DNA of 64,000 bases from Haladaptatus sp. DJG-WS-42 (GTDB lineage: Archaea > Halobacteriota > Halobacteria > Halobacteriales > Halococcaceae), in assembly GCF_037198285.1 (NCBI RefSeq), contig NZ_CP147243.1, positions 2,534,422 to 2,598,421 on the forward strand. The letters are read 5' to 3'. Below, piece after piece: positions 41,034-49,850 of this stretch. Under the pieces are notes generated by a model. That model was not told the origin of the DNA. It was given only the letters and a program-made list of their open reading frames with translations, and did no database searches. Each line of letters opens with the position of its first letter. Within the stretch, counting starts at the first letter, position 1. Both the position numbers and the translations under genes were made by a program.

Positions 41034-41864
41034 CTATAGAGAGGCGCAGTCGCCAATTTCTGCTATTTCAAGTCGTTTCGGATACTCGAAACGCCGTGCG
41101 TGGTCGTGGAGCGCAGTCGGGTCTGCGGTTAGCCCTTTCCACATATCCCAGTGACTTGGCAGTAAACGCTCGAGTTTGAGCGCCCGTGCGGCGTCGATAA
41201 TCTCGTTTTCGTCCGCGTACCACTTCGTGTACTTCGGGACGCGCGTCTGTTTATCTGGAATCATCCCCGCAGAGCCGAAGGCGAGCACGCCGAGGTCGAT
41301 GTCGTACTCCTCGCCGACCCGCTCGAATTTTTCGTGCGGCTTCGAGTCGCCGCCGTGGAAGAACGTCCCCGCGTCGTGTTCGATGACGTAGGAGACGGGG
41401 TGCGTGGCGTCTGGGTCGTGAGCGACTTCGACGGTGATGTCGAACTCGCCAACGGTGAGCGTGTCGCCTTCTGCGACCTCGTGGAACTGCCGCTCTGAGA
41501 CGTCCCACGTCTCAGCCCAGCCTTCTTCCTTCGCCACCGCGAGGCTATCATCGGGAGCGTACATCGTCGCGCCCGTGTTTGCGAGGATGGGCGCTTGGCT
41601 CTCGCCGTGGACGTGGTCTGAGTGTTCGTGCGTACAGAGCAGCGCGTCAGCCTCAACAACGTCTTCGGGGTCGAACGGAACCGGAACCATGCGGAGCGTC
41701 CGGCCGGGGTCGCCCGTGCCGAGATACGGGTCGATGAACAGCGTCGTTCCTTCTGCGCCTTTGAGGATGAAGCCGTTGCATCCAAGATACCAGACGGAAA
41801 CGCCCTCTGGCTCTGCCTCCGCAACCGTTTTCGGAAGCCAATCGCCCCAGTCTGAGTGAATCAT
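41034..41864 (-). CDS. MBL-fold metallohydrolase (UlaG-like)
   Basis: 276 residues from the ATG at 41864. Metallo-beta-lactamase fold with the metal motif THEHSDHVHGES, a downstream VEVAHDPDATHPVSYVI and FFHGGDSKPH, and the late LLPSHWDMW histidine. The order is that of the UlaG-like phosphosugar lactonases, which suggests a phosphorylated lactone or related ester as substrate. It is divergent from the rhomboid gene, with about 100 nt between starts. Confidence 0.83.
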   Translation of the reverse strand: MIHSDWGDWLPKTVAEAEPEGVSVWYLGCNGFILKGAEGTTLFIDPYLGTGDPGRTLRMVPVPFDPEDVVEADALLCTHEHSDHVHGESQAPILANTGATMYAPDDSLAVAKEEGWAETWDVSERQFHEVAEGDTLTVGEFDITVEVAHDPDATHPVSYVIEHDAGTFFHGGDSKPHEKFERVGEEYDIDLGVLAFGSAGMIPDKQTRVPKYTKWYADENEIIDAARALKLERLLPSHWDMWKGLTADPTALHDHARRFEYPKRLEIAEIGDCASL

Positions 41865-41968
41865 GTGCGACACTGTGGCCACCACCGGCCTAAACGTGTC
41901 GTCTCCCCGGTGCTGGGCAAATCACCGGACGGAGGAACAAAGAGGCAGGAGGTTCTCACTCATTGTTA

Positions 41969-43612
41969 ATGGTCTCCCTCCCGTCCGGGCGCTTCCTCTG
42001 GCAACTGGCCACCGTGCTTGCCGTTCTCGTCTCGTTTGTTGCGGTCTGGTGGCTCGACCGGCACGAAAGCCGGTGGGGCGACCCGCTCCGGAAACGACTC
42101 GTCCTCGGCGTGCCGTGGGGCACCCTCATCGTCATCGTCGGCGTCCTCTTCGTCTACCTGTTTCTCCAACAGGGCATCGCAGACTGGTATCGCCCGCTGG
42201 TCATTCCCTTCCGGGCGTGGTCGTATCTCTACCCGCTTGGTATCATCGCCGCGCCGTTCTCCCACGCGAGTCCCGGACACCTGCTGGGCAACCTCATCGG
42301 CACGCTCGCGCTCGCCCCGATTGCCGAGTACGCCTTCAGCCACTATCCCACAGAACGTGGCACGCAGACGTTTACCTCGTTTCGCACCAATCCGTTCGCG
42401 CGTATCCTCGCGTTCGTCGGCGCGGTCGTCGTCGTCGGCATCTTCACCGGCATGTTCGCGCTCGGCCCGGTTATCGGCTTTTCCGGCGTCGTGTTCGCCT
42501 TCGCCGGGTTCGCGCTCGTGCGCTATCCACTCACCACCATCATCGGGCTCTCTGCGAGCAGCGTCATCAGTCTCGTCTACAGCGCGCTCCGCACGCCAAT
42601 CACTGAGGCCCAAGCTGGCCCCGTCTTCCAGACGCCGTGGTGGGCGTCGATTGCGATTCAGGGCCACGCACTCGGCCTGTTCGCGGGCGTCGTTCTCGGC
42701 GTGTTCCTCATCCACCGGCGCAAGGTCAGGCCAAACGCCTTCCGACTCTGGCTCGGCGCGCTCCTGTTCTCGGTCGGTCAAGGGCTCTGGGCCGTGTACT
42801 GGTTCCGCGGCGCTGAAACGTTCGTCCTCTATCGGGCGCTCGGCACGGCGCTCGTCTTTTCGCTCGCCGTCCTCATCGCCGTCGGCGTGAGCGCCTCAGA
42901 CCGACCGCTCATCCGCGCACTCGACCTCTCTCGGTGGGAAGCAGCGTCCGGCCTGCTCGTTGTGGGACTGTTGCTCCTCAGCGTTCCGACTGTCCCGGTC
43001 AATCTCACGACGGTTGACGACCCGACCGCCCCCGGACTGAACGCCGTCGAGGTTCGAGACTACACCATCTCCTACGCAGAGGACGTACCGAATCAGATGA
43101 TTCTCGCCATCAACGTGAGCGCGTTCAACGAGACGACGCGCGTGAACACCTCCGGCGTCATCGTCATCAGCGAACAACGACATATTTGGACAACGGCAGT
43201 GACGAGGGGGCGGTTGGCCTTCTCCGGTCAAGAAACCGTCCGCGTCGGCGGCGTTGGCTGGCAGGAAACCATCACGGTCACGAGAGACGGCTGGACGGTC
43301 GTTGACAATGCTTCTGTGTACAAAGTCCACCTCCAGCGCCCCGGTGCCCCAGAAACCCTCGCGTTCGTCTCTGACGAATCGCGCGCTGGATTCACGATCT
43401 CGAACAAAAACATCTCGCTCGTCCCATCACAGCTCGGCTACGACGTCATCGTCACGCGTGAGAACGAAACGCTCGACCGAGCCCTGCTCCCCGCGCCGAA
43501 CGAAACCGTGGCGGTCGGCGGCCTCGACTTTACGCGAACAGATGATAAAATCTACGTGCGCGACAACGGCACACGCATCCAGGTGGCGGCGCGCGAAACC
43601 TACGAGGGGTAG
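41969..43612 (+). CDS. Rhomboid intramembrane serine protease with C-terminal domain
   Basis: 547 residues. The six-helix rhomboid core shows HLLGN (the HxxxN oxyanion motif), the catalytic serine in GFSGVVFAFAG, and the histidine in IQGHALGLFAG. After the core and extra spans (to about residue 340), there is an about 200-residue extracytoplasmic domain rich in threonine, valine and N-glycosylation-type sequons (NVSAFNETT, NASV, NETL). A start ATG at 41969 was preferred to TTG at 41963. The protease acts in the membrane; targets are unknown. The gene is convergent with the methyltransferase gene by one base. Confidence 0.86.
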   Translation: MVSLPSGRFLWQLATVLAVLVSFVAVWWLDRHESRWGDPLRKRLVLGVPWGTLIVIVGVLFVYLFLQQGIADWYRPLVIPFRAWSYLYPLGIIAAPFSHASPGHLLGNLIGTLALAPIAEYAFSHYPTERGTQTFTSFRTNPFARILAFVGAVVVVGIFTGMFALGPVIGFSGVVFAFAGFALVRYPLTTIIGLSASSVISLVYSALRTPITEAQAGPVFQTPWWASIAIQGHALGLFAGVVLGVFLIHRRKVRPNAFRLWLGALLFSVGQGLWAVYWFRGAETFVLYRALGTALVFSLAVLIAVGVSASDRPLIRALDLSRWEAASGLLVVGLLLLSVPTVPVNLTTVDDPTAPGLNAVEVRDYTISYAEDVPNQMILAINVSAFNETTRVNTSGVIVISEQRHIWTTAVTRGRLAFSGQETVRVGGVGWQETITVTRDGWTVVDNASVYKVHLQRPGAPETLAFVSDESRAGFTISNKNISLVPSQLGYDVIVTRENETLDRALLPAPNETVAVGGLDFTRTDDKIYVRDNGTRIQVAARETYEG

Positions 43613-43613
43613 C

Positions 43614-44234
43614 TTACCACTCGATGCGGAACACTTCGGTATCGAGCGTTCTCGATGCCTCGGTGTGGAACTCGAACTGTTTTGGCACCTCGAAGGCGGC
43701 CTGAAACGCGTGGGTGACCTCGCCGCCGTGGTCTGTGGCGAACGATTCGATGAACTGCTGACTTCCGGCGTTGTGTACCGAATAGGACACGCCCGCGAGC
43801 GCGGCGGCGGTCGCTAAGAATGCGCGGTCTGCGTGGACGTTGTCGTCCTGTGCGCCAAACGGCGGGTTCATCACGACGGTCGTTTGCTCGTCGGGGCAGA
43901 GCGGCAGGCGCGTGGCGTCTGCGTTCACCCATTCGATGTCGGTGCGCGTGCCGACACGACGTCTGTTCTCGCGGGCGGTTTGCAGCGGTTTTGGGTCTAC
44001 GTCCACGCCCACGACGCGTGTGGGGCCGCGGAGGGCGGCGGCGAGCGCGAGCATGCCGGTGCCGGTACCTAAATCGACCACAAGGCGGTCTTCGACGTCG
44101 CCTTGCAAGTCGGCGATGTGAATGAGGTGTGCGGCAAGGTCGGGCGGCGTCCGGTACTGTTCGAGACTCGCTTTCGGTCGCTCGAACCCGGCGACGACAG
44201 CCAACTGTTGTTCGAGTGCGCGTTTGGTTCCCAT
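43614..44234 (-). CDS. METTL5-like RNA N6-adenine methyltransferase
   Basis: 206 residues. SAM-binding motif I is VVDLGTGTGMLALAAAL, the acidic motif is GVDVDPKPL, and the catalytic motif is NPPFGAQ (the NPPF tetrad of N6-adenine enzymes). Archaeal and eukaryotic METTL5 methylates an adenine in small-subunit rRNA; this assignment is likely but not proved. The gene is co-transcribed with the small gene upstream, whose stop (TAATG) overlaps its start. Confidence 0.82.
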   Translation of the reverse strand: MGTKRALEQQLAVVAGFERPKASLEQYRTPPDLAAHLIHIADLQGDVEDRLVVDLGTGTGMLALAAALRGPTRVVGVDVDPKPLQTARENRRRVGTRTDIEWVNADATRLPLCPDEQTTVVMNPPFGAQDDNVHADRAFLATAAALAGVSYSVHNAGSQQFIESFATDHGGEVTHAFQAAFEVPKQFEFHTEASRTLDTEVFRIEW

Positions 44235-44623
44235 TAGAGTGTAATTGGGCCTGTCACCTCAAGGGTGATTCCTTCTCGGTCTGCGCGCTCTCGGCACGCA
44301 GAGAGCGCGGGTCGCACCTTCTCAGGGTTTTCAACGGCATCGACGCTGACTGAGAGCGTCGTCGCGCCGAGGAAGTCCGCGACGCGGACGTACTCGCGCA
44401 CGCGGTCGATTTCGCGCTGGGTGGCAAGCGAACAGTCCTCATCGAACGCCGCCGTGAGCCGCAGGCGTGAGGGGACGAAGTTGTTCTCTTTGAGTGCGCC
44501 GCGAAGCGACCGGAGGTACGCAGCCCCCGTCGAATCGAGTTCGGTCGCATCAAGGGTCACGGGAGTTGCATCATCTGGCTCACAGCAATCGAGGGCTCGG
44601 CTGACATCGTGGGTTGCGCTCAT
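44234..44623 (-). CDS. Haloarchaeal protein of unknown function
   Basis: 129 residues from the ATG at 44623; a longer frame from 44671 adds a cysteine-rich head that seems unlikely. The composition is acidic, with the segment RVREYVRVADFLGATTLSVSVD and repeated REGITLEVTGP at the end. I do not recognise the family. Its stop overlaps the METTL5-like gene start, so the products may work together. Confidence 0.6.
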   Translation of the reverse strand: MSATHDVSRALDCCEPDDATPVTLDATELDSTGAAYLRSLRGALKENNFVPSRLRLTAAFDEDCSLATQREIDRVREYVRVADFLGATTLSVSVDAVENPEKVRPALSACRERADREGITLEVTGPITL

Positions 44624-44751
44624 TGACACACCATTCCCCATAGACATACTAATAGTTTTGTGTATGCACAATAGTAATTATCTGGTGTGTGAGACGGGAC
44701 GGTCACGTCCGCCTGAACTACCGCTAAGCACCGTGCACGCGTCTGTTTCGT

Positions 44752-45009
44752 ATGAACGAGAAAGTGAAGCTCAACGAACTAGACGACGTACTCGGCGAAC
44801 TCGACTATCCGCTCTCTCGGGGAGCCGTCACAACTGCGTGCGCGGACGTGACGCTGTTGCTCGCAGACGGCCACGAGAACCTGGGAGCGCTTCTCGAACG
44901 GTCACACGAAGATACGTTCGAGTCACAGGACGACCTGCTGAACGAAATTCTCGGCTTGCTCCCGCAACACGCGGTCGGAGAACCGTACCAGTCGGAAGGG
45001 GAGGGGTAA
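44752..45009 (+). CDS. DUF5789-like small protein
   Basis: 85 residues resembling the haloarchaeal DUF5789 family: ELDYPLSRGAVTTACADVTLLLADGHENL and the C-terminal LLPQHAVGEPYQSEGEG. The protein is acidic and probably helical; its role is unknown. It is followed by a convergent gene one base later. Confidence 0.72.
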   Translation: MNEKVKLNELDDVLGELDYPLSRGAVTTACADVTLLLADGHENLGALLERSHEDTFESQDDLLNEILGLLPQHAVGEPYQSEGEG

Positions 45010-45010
45010 C

Positions 45011-45517
45011 TTATTCGGTCTCGACGCTTCGCACGACGCCGAGAACCTCCCAGTCGTCATCACCGAGTTCGTAGCGCCGAACCGTGACCGGCGACCACCC
45101 CGTTTCCTCGACGACGGCCCGAATTTCGTACCGCATGGACGAGTCGTCTCGGGGACGCAGTTCCAGTCTTAGGCTCTCTGTCGGAACGTAGTCGATGGGC
45201 CCCGTCGTCCCTGAAATGACCGCGCCACCGAGGAGCGCCACCCGCACGTCTGCGCCGAGGTCAAGCCCGCCGAGTTGGGCTGCCTGCGATTTCACGTGGT
45301 GGTGCGAAACGGCGTGCCCCGGTGTGCCTTCTTTGAAGAATACAGCTTCGGTGACCGGCGCTAACCCCTCGGCTTCGAGTCGCACGTTTTCTTGCAGTAC
45401 TCGCATGCTCAACAATCGTTGAATCTCGCGTAATCGAAACCCAATCGTGCGCAGTTCGGTGTTCGACTCCGGCCGTCGGCCCTCTCCCTGCGTCCCCGTC
45501 AATGCACCCTCGCTCAT
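45011..45517 (-). CDS. Hypothetical protein
   Basis: 168 residues from the ATG at 45517. The N-terminus is helical (RLREIQRLLSMRVLQENVRLE), followed by strands (TGPIDYVPTESLRLELRPR, MRYEIRAVVEETGWSP). I do not recognise a family. The upstream frame extension overlaps the dph2 end and is discounted. It lies downstream of dph2 on the same strand, with a 50-nt gap. Confidence 0.6.
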   Translation of the reverse strand: MSEGALTGTQGEGRRPESNTELRTIGFRLREIQRLLSMRVLQENVRLEAEGLAPVTEAVFFKEGTPGHAVSHHHVKSQAAQLGGLDLGADVRVALLGGAVISGTTGPIDYVPTESLRLELRPRDDSSMRYEIRAVVEETGWSPVTVRRYELGDDDWEVLGVVRSVETE

Positions 45518-45566
45518 ACCTGAAAATAGGCGATGGGAGCGGATAAACGTGCGCTGCGAGCGATGT

Positions 45567-46604
45567 TCACCAGGTCCCGTGGAACGTGTCGAATTCGAGT
45601 TCGTCGAGTGGTTTCTCGCCAATCGCAATCTCGTACTCACCGGGCGTGAGCATCGGCTTTTTGAACCGTGGTCCGTCGTCGGTCGTGATGCGCGGACAAC
45701 CGGTGTTCACGTAGGCGTCGAACCCGAAGTTGAGCAGGCGGTCTGGGGTGACCTCGTCCATCGTGATGAGGTAGGCGTTCTCGTTGGTCTCTAAGATTTC
45801 TTGGGCAATCTCCCAGCGACCCTGCCCGATTTTGGTACAGAAGATAACGCCCCACGTCTCTGCATCCATCGCCTTGTGCACCGAGGCGTAGCGCTGTTTG
45901 AGGAACTTGTCGGTGTCTGCAATGGTGACGACCATGTTGACGGGGTCTGCGATGACGACCTTCTTGTCGGGGTGCTCCATGGCGAGCCCGAGCGGGTGGA
46001 ACTTGCCGCCGCCCACGTAGAGCACGTGGTCTGCGTCGATGTCTGCAGAGGCGTAGTTACAGCCGAGCACCTGCCCTTCGTGGGTGAGGCGGTCGTCGCC
46101 GCGGCGGGTGTGGACGGTAAACCCTTCGGCTTCTAAGAAGTCGCGCATCTCGTCGAAGCGGTTCATGTGCTGGGCCGTGGTGACGAGGCCAACCTCATCG
46201 CCGTCGAGTTCGGCTAACGCCTCCTCCATGATGGGCGTGACTTCGACGTTCGAAAAGAGTGGCACGTAGATGATTTTGTCAGACTCCTTCATCGGCGAGT
46301 GGCCGAAGTGGACGAACACGTCGGTGCGGCGCATGAGGAAGGTATCGAGGTCGCAGGCACCGTAGCACGGCTGGCCCGAAATCATCACGGTCACGTCGTC
46401 AGGCAGGAGCGTGCGGAGGTCGTCTGCGACGGCAGGGCCGCGACGTTTTAAGCCTTCAGGAAATTGGAGGCCGACTTTCTTCGCATCGCGGTCTTCGACA
46501 GCGTCGATGATGCGGTCGAGTTCGTAGTCCCACTCCCGGTCGTGTTTGAGCGAGAGGCCCGTGTTTCGGAGGTCGCCTTCTGAGTACTCCGATTCGTTGG
46601 TCAT
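45567..46604 (-). CDS. dph2: Diphthamide biosynthesis enzyme Dph2
   Basis: 345 residues. This [4Fe-4S] enzyme transfers the aminocarboxypropyl group from SAM to the EF2 histidine, the first diphthamide step. The three cluster cysteines are in SGQPCYGACDLD, GCNYASADIDADH and NTGCPRITTDDGP. Archaea use one Dph2 homodimer instead of the eukaryotic Dph1/Dph2 pair. Dph5, the second recognised enzyme of the pathway, is encoded at the left of the window. The ATG at 46604 gives the full family length. Confidence 0.94.
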   Translation of the reverse strand: MTNESEYSEGDLRNTGLSLKHDREWDYELDRIIDAVEDRDAKKVGLQFPEGLKRRGPAVADDLRTLLPDDVTVMISGQPCYGACDLDTFLMRRTDVFVHFGHSPMKESDKIIYVPLFSNVEVTPIMEEALAELDGDEVGLVTTAQHMNRFDEMRDFLEAEGFTVHTRRGDDRLTHEGQVLGCNYASADIDADHVLYVGGGKFHPLGLAMEHPDKKVVIADPVNMVVTIADTDKFLKQRYASVHKAMDAETWGVIFCTKIGQGRWEIAQEILETNENAYLITMDEVTPDRLLNFGFDAYVNTGCPRITTDDGPRFKKPMLTPGEYEIAIGEKPLDELEFDTFHGTW

Positions 46605-46948
46605 TGCGCCTTCGTAGCGGCTACTGACGTTTAACAGCGACGTTTCCCCGACTGACCGTGTGTCCTAGCCACTCGTTAGGCACACGCTTCTCCGTTCACA
46701 GCTCCATAGACCGGCCTCAGTATGCGTAAAATTCGTCGTTCAACTCACCCGGCCAGTGCTCGTGGTGACCGGTCACCGTTTGCTACATTCTCCGCGTGCA
46801 GAATTTAGCATCGGCTTACACCAATCGTCCTTCTCTCGCGGATATTCACGTTGTCCATAACAAAACCGACTCCAGTCGGAGAGTGACATATGGGTGCCAC
46901 AGTCGACGAGCGAACTCTGTTTCACCACCGAACAGCAGGAGGACGGAC
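46605..46948. other. Divergent intergenic region with palindrome
   Basis: Region between dph2 and the surface-protein gene. It contains a perfect 14-base palindrome, GGTGACCGGTCACC, at 46764-46777, and AT-rich islands (GTAAAATTCG, ATATTCACG). No believable gene is present; the frames that cross it end inside the surface-protein leader. Confidence 0.55.
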
Positions 46949-48409
46949 GTGAGAGGGCGTCCTCGACGCGGAACCCCACTTGTCGTTGTGGCGTTCGTGT
47001 TCGTGTTGGTGTTCGCCCCGGGGCTCGCGTTCGCCACCCCAGACAGCGCGGCCGCTGGCGACTACGGTACCGCCTCGTTCAACGGAGACGGCCCATCTCA
47101 TGGGCACAACGAGACGGACGACCGCGACCACGATAACACAGACAACTCGAAAAAACACACCACGCACGCCTCCCACGACGGCGTCACGCATCCGGACAAG
47201 CGCGGCGGCCACCGCCATGACACGGATGACGAGAGCGATTCCTCGTGGGGTGGCAAGGGTACTGGGCACGACGAATCGTGGCGTGACGGACACCGCGGGA
47301 CGGACAAACACGACTGGAACGACGGCTGGCACAAGGGCCACAAGGACTGGCATTGGGGACACGACCGGGACGGAGACGACGGCGACAGCGAAACCGACGA
47401 CGATGGAACCACTGACGACGGTGACACGACTGACCCACCAGACTCCGACTCAAACGACACGGACACGTCCGACGATAGCGGAACGGACACGCCAACAAAC
47501 GACACGGACTCGTCAGGCGATACGACCGACCCCCCAGACGACACGGGTGGCAACGAAACTGACACGCCAGACGCGGGTGGCAACGAAACTGACACACCCG
47601 ATGTAGGTTCTAACGAGACGGACACGCCTACTGACCCAGCCACGACCGAGACGGATACCTCGGGCGAGACGGGTGGGAACGAGACCGACACCCCGACCGA
47701 TACGAACGAAACCGACACCGGCGACACCGAGCCGTCGGTGACCGGTGACAACGAGACGGATACAGAACCCCCTGCGACCGACAACAATACGACCGACGAC
47801 ACACCCAGTGAACCAATCACCGACGACGATACAGATTCGGTGAACGGAACCGATTCAGACGGGGTGTCGGATGAGCCTGCAGACACCGCCGACACGTCGA
47901 ATAGCGACGACGAGTCGATAAATTCGGGCAGTGACTCCACCGAGACGGGAGCTGACTCGACGGGCGGCGACACGAGCGACTCGGATGGTGCAGACACAGG
48001 CGGCTCAAACGGCGGTGAAGACGATACAGCTGATAATGATGGCAGCGATTCGAGCAGCTCGTCCAGAGACCGCGACCGCGACAGTTCCAGCACCGATGAA
48101 GCCACGGATGGCTCAGCCGACACGTCACAGAATCAAGACGACGTGACGCCTGAACCAACGCCAGCGCAGGCAACGCCGACGCCTGACACGAACGATGACT
48201 TACCACCTGCCTCGACTGAGACGGCCGACCAATCCGACCCAGAGCGAATTGATGAGGTGTTTAACGACCAGACCCCGGCGCGTGGCGATGTGTTCGACGT
48301 CAACCTCAATTCGTTTGGCATGAATATTTTCACGCTCGCGGCAGCGCTGTTGGTCCTTGGAGTGGTGCTTACGACGGTTTTCGCGGTCCGCTACCTGCGG
48401 CGGCCGTGA
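46949..48409 (+). CDS. Secreted Asp/Thr/Ser-rich surface protein with C-terminal membrane anchor
   Basis: 486 residues from GTG at 46949, which has a strong purine-rich AGGAGGA 6 bases upstream. A Sec signal (RRGTPLVVVAFVFVLVFAPGLAFA) precedes an about 400-residue low-complexity ectodomain of D, T, S, N, G. It has His/Asp/Lys/Trp clusters near 60-130 and repeats of GNETDTPD with many N-E-T sequons, likely N-glycosylated. A final transmembrane helix (IFTLAAALLVLGVVLTTVFAV) is followed by RYLRRP. There is no PGF motif, so it is not an archaeosortase substrate. The gene ends inside the 3' end of the convergent peptidase gene (19-base overlap). The antisense frame is a composition shadow. Confidence 0.8.
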   Translation: MRGRPRRGTPLVVVAFVFVLVFAPGLAFATPDSAAAGDYGTASFNGDGPSHGHNETDDRDHDNTDNSKKHTTHASHDGVTHPDKRGGHRHDTDDESDSSWGGKGTGHDESWRDGHRGTDKHDWNDGWHKGHKDWHWGHDRDGDDGDSETDDDGTTDDGDTTDPPDSDSNDTDTSDDSGTDTPTNDTDSSGDTTDPPDDTGGNETDTPDAGGNETDTPDVGSNETDTPTDPATTETDTSGETGGNETDTPTDTNETDTGDTEPSVTGDNETDTEPPATDNNTTDDTPSEPITDDDTDSVNGTDSDGVSDEPADTADTSNSDDESINSGSDSTETGADSTGGDTSDSDGADTGGSNGGEDDTADNDGSDSSSSSRDRDRDSSSTDEATDGSADTSQNQDDVTPEPTPAQATPTPDTNDDLPPASTETADQSDPERIDEVFNDQTPARGDVFDVNLNSFGMNIFTLAAALLVLGVVLTTVFAVRYLRRP

Positions 48410-49758
48410 TAGAATCGACGGGTTAGCCCAAGTGCTGTGAGGCCGAGTGTGGCCACACCAAGGCTGCCAAGAACCGACGTCTGTCCGATGCCTGCGAGGC
48501 CGAGGGGTGTGACCGCTTCGCGGGCTTGGTGCATCACCCACGGCGTGGACAGCGGTTTCAGTGGGTCGCGTTCGTACACTTGTTCCCACAGCCAGTCGTC
48601 CACCGACTCGCCTGCGACCGATTCGACGGTCTGTTCGAACACCTCGTAGGTGATGGTTCCGTCGTACGTATTGAGTCGAGTCAAAACGTCAGCGAGCGAC
48701 CGCTCGCCGTCGGTCGCGGTCTGAATGCGTTGGTCGAGGGTTGCGAGCGTGCGCATCCCTTTCGTGTACGGTACCGCCCGACTGTCCCACGACGCAGGCT
48801 CTGCGAGGACGGCGTCTTCGTAGCCCGGCTTGGTGACGAACTGCTGGGCTTCGCGTTCGCTCACGAGCCCCTGTTCCGCGGCCAGTCGTGCGCCGTAATA
48901 TTCGGCTGAGGCTTCCCGAAGCCACTGCATTTCGGGAGCCAGCGTGAACGCTTGGCGGGTGTGGACGTACTCGTGGAGCCAGACGTTGTTCGGCGTGTCG
49001 AGCCGTGAATCGGCGTGTACCCAGAGTTCTCGCATCCGGAGGAAGGACTCGCCACCGCGGCGGGCGGGGTCCGGTAACGCGAACAGGAGGACCGACCCGC
49101 GCGGTTCGCCAATGCCGAGTGAGCCACTACTTTCGCTCAGCGTGTCGAGAATGCGCGAGGGCTCGTCTACCGTCTCCGCGCCGCGTGGGATGACGAGCCG
49201 GATGGTTTCACCGTTTGCGGTGCGCTGATACTGGTCGTACGGGCCGAGGAAGGCATAGCGTTTCCCGACGACGCCGGGGCCGTTTGTGGCAATTGTAACG
49301 CCGGTCTCACGCTGTTCGAACGGCCGGAGGGTGTGTTGGTCGCCGTCTTGTTGCCACGTCACTTCGAGCGCAGGGACGGGGCCGAGCACCCACTCGTCGG
49401 TTTTGGTGTATTCGGGGCCACCCGAGACAGCGTGTGAGTTCGTGACCGTGTATTCGAGCGTCAGTTTTGCGACCGACGACGACCCGTCCCACCGATAGAA
49501 GCGTCGCTCACCAGATTTGGTTTCTGTCAGTCCAGAAACTCCGACGACGTCGAACTCGACACCTGGGTCAACCCAGAGACCATCGGCAGTTGTCGGTTCG
49601 ACTGCGATGTCATACCGCACGCCGTCGGAAGTTTTCGAACTCGTGACCGTGATTGCAGGCGACGACGTCGGCTGGTCGGCCACGGCTGCCATCGGTGCGA
49701 GCACTAGCAGAAGCCCTACCAACGCCACTGCCCGCACCCATGCCATTGAGACGGTCAT
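48391..49758 (-). CDS. Exported HEXXH metalloprotease-like protein
   Basis: 455 residues. A Sec signal (ALVGLLLVLAPMAAVA) precedes a beta-rich N-terminal domain, and the zinc motif is LHEYVHTRQAF, with the probable third ligand in WLREASAEYYG about 15 residues on, a gluzincin-like pattern. The C-terminus has one hydrophobic span (LGSLGVATLGLTALGL) and a basic tail, so the protein is probably anchored with its catalytic domain outside. Two in-frame ATGs (49758 and 49746) are possible. It is convergent with, and overlaps by 19 bases, the Asp/Thr/Ser-rich surface protein. Confidence 0.8.
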   Translation of the reverse strand: MTVSMAWVRAVALVGLLLVLAPMAAVADQPTSSPAITVTSSKTSDGVRYDIAVEPTTADGLWVDPGVEFDVVGVSGLTETKSGERRFYRWDGSSSVAKLTLEYTVTNSHAVSGGPEYTKTDEWVLGPVPALEVTWQQDGDQHTLRPFEQRETGVTIATNGPGVVGKRYAFLGPYDQYQRTANGETIRLVIPRGAETVDEPSRILDTLSESSGSLGIGEPRGSVLLFALPDPARRGGESFLRMRELWVHADSRLDTPNNVWLHEYVHTRQAFTLAPEMQWLREASAEYYGARLAAEQGLVSEREAQQFVTKPGYEDAVLAEPASWDSRAVPYTKGMRTLATLDQRIQTATDGERSLADVLTRLNTYDGTITYEVFEQTVESVAGESVDDWLWEQVYERDPLKPLSTPWVMHQAREAVTPLGLAGIGQTSVLGSLGVATLGLTALGLTRRFYHGRRR

Positions 49759-49850
49759 CGACTGTGTTCACTTAACGATTGTGGCGGTTTCCTCGGGCAG
49801 TTGACGGGTTTCCCGGCCATTTTTATCCGAGACACCCACAGTGTTACCAA

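Noticed and set aside
47098-48123. Minus-strand frame of 341 codons in the surface-protein gene
   Set aside because: The translation is a Ser/Val-rich mirror of the Asp/Thr codons on the other strand, with no signal or start context.
46949-48409. Surface protein as an archaeosortase (PGF-CTERM) substrate
   Set aside because: The C-terminal helix is not preceded by PGF and the tail RYLRRP is not the short Arg-rich PGF-CTERM pattern. It looks like a normal anchor.
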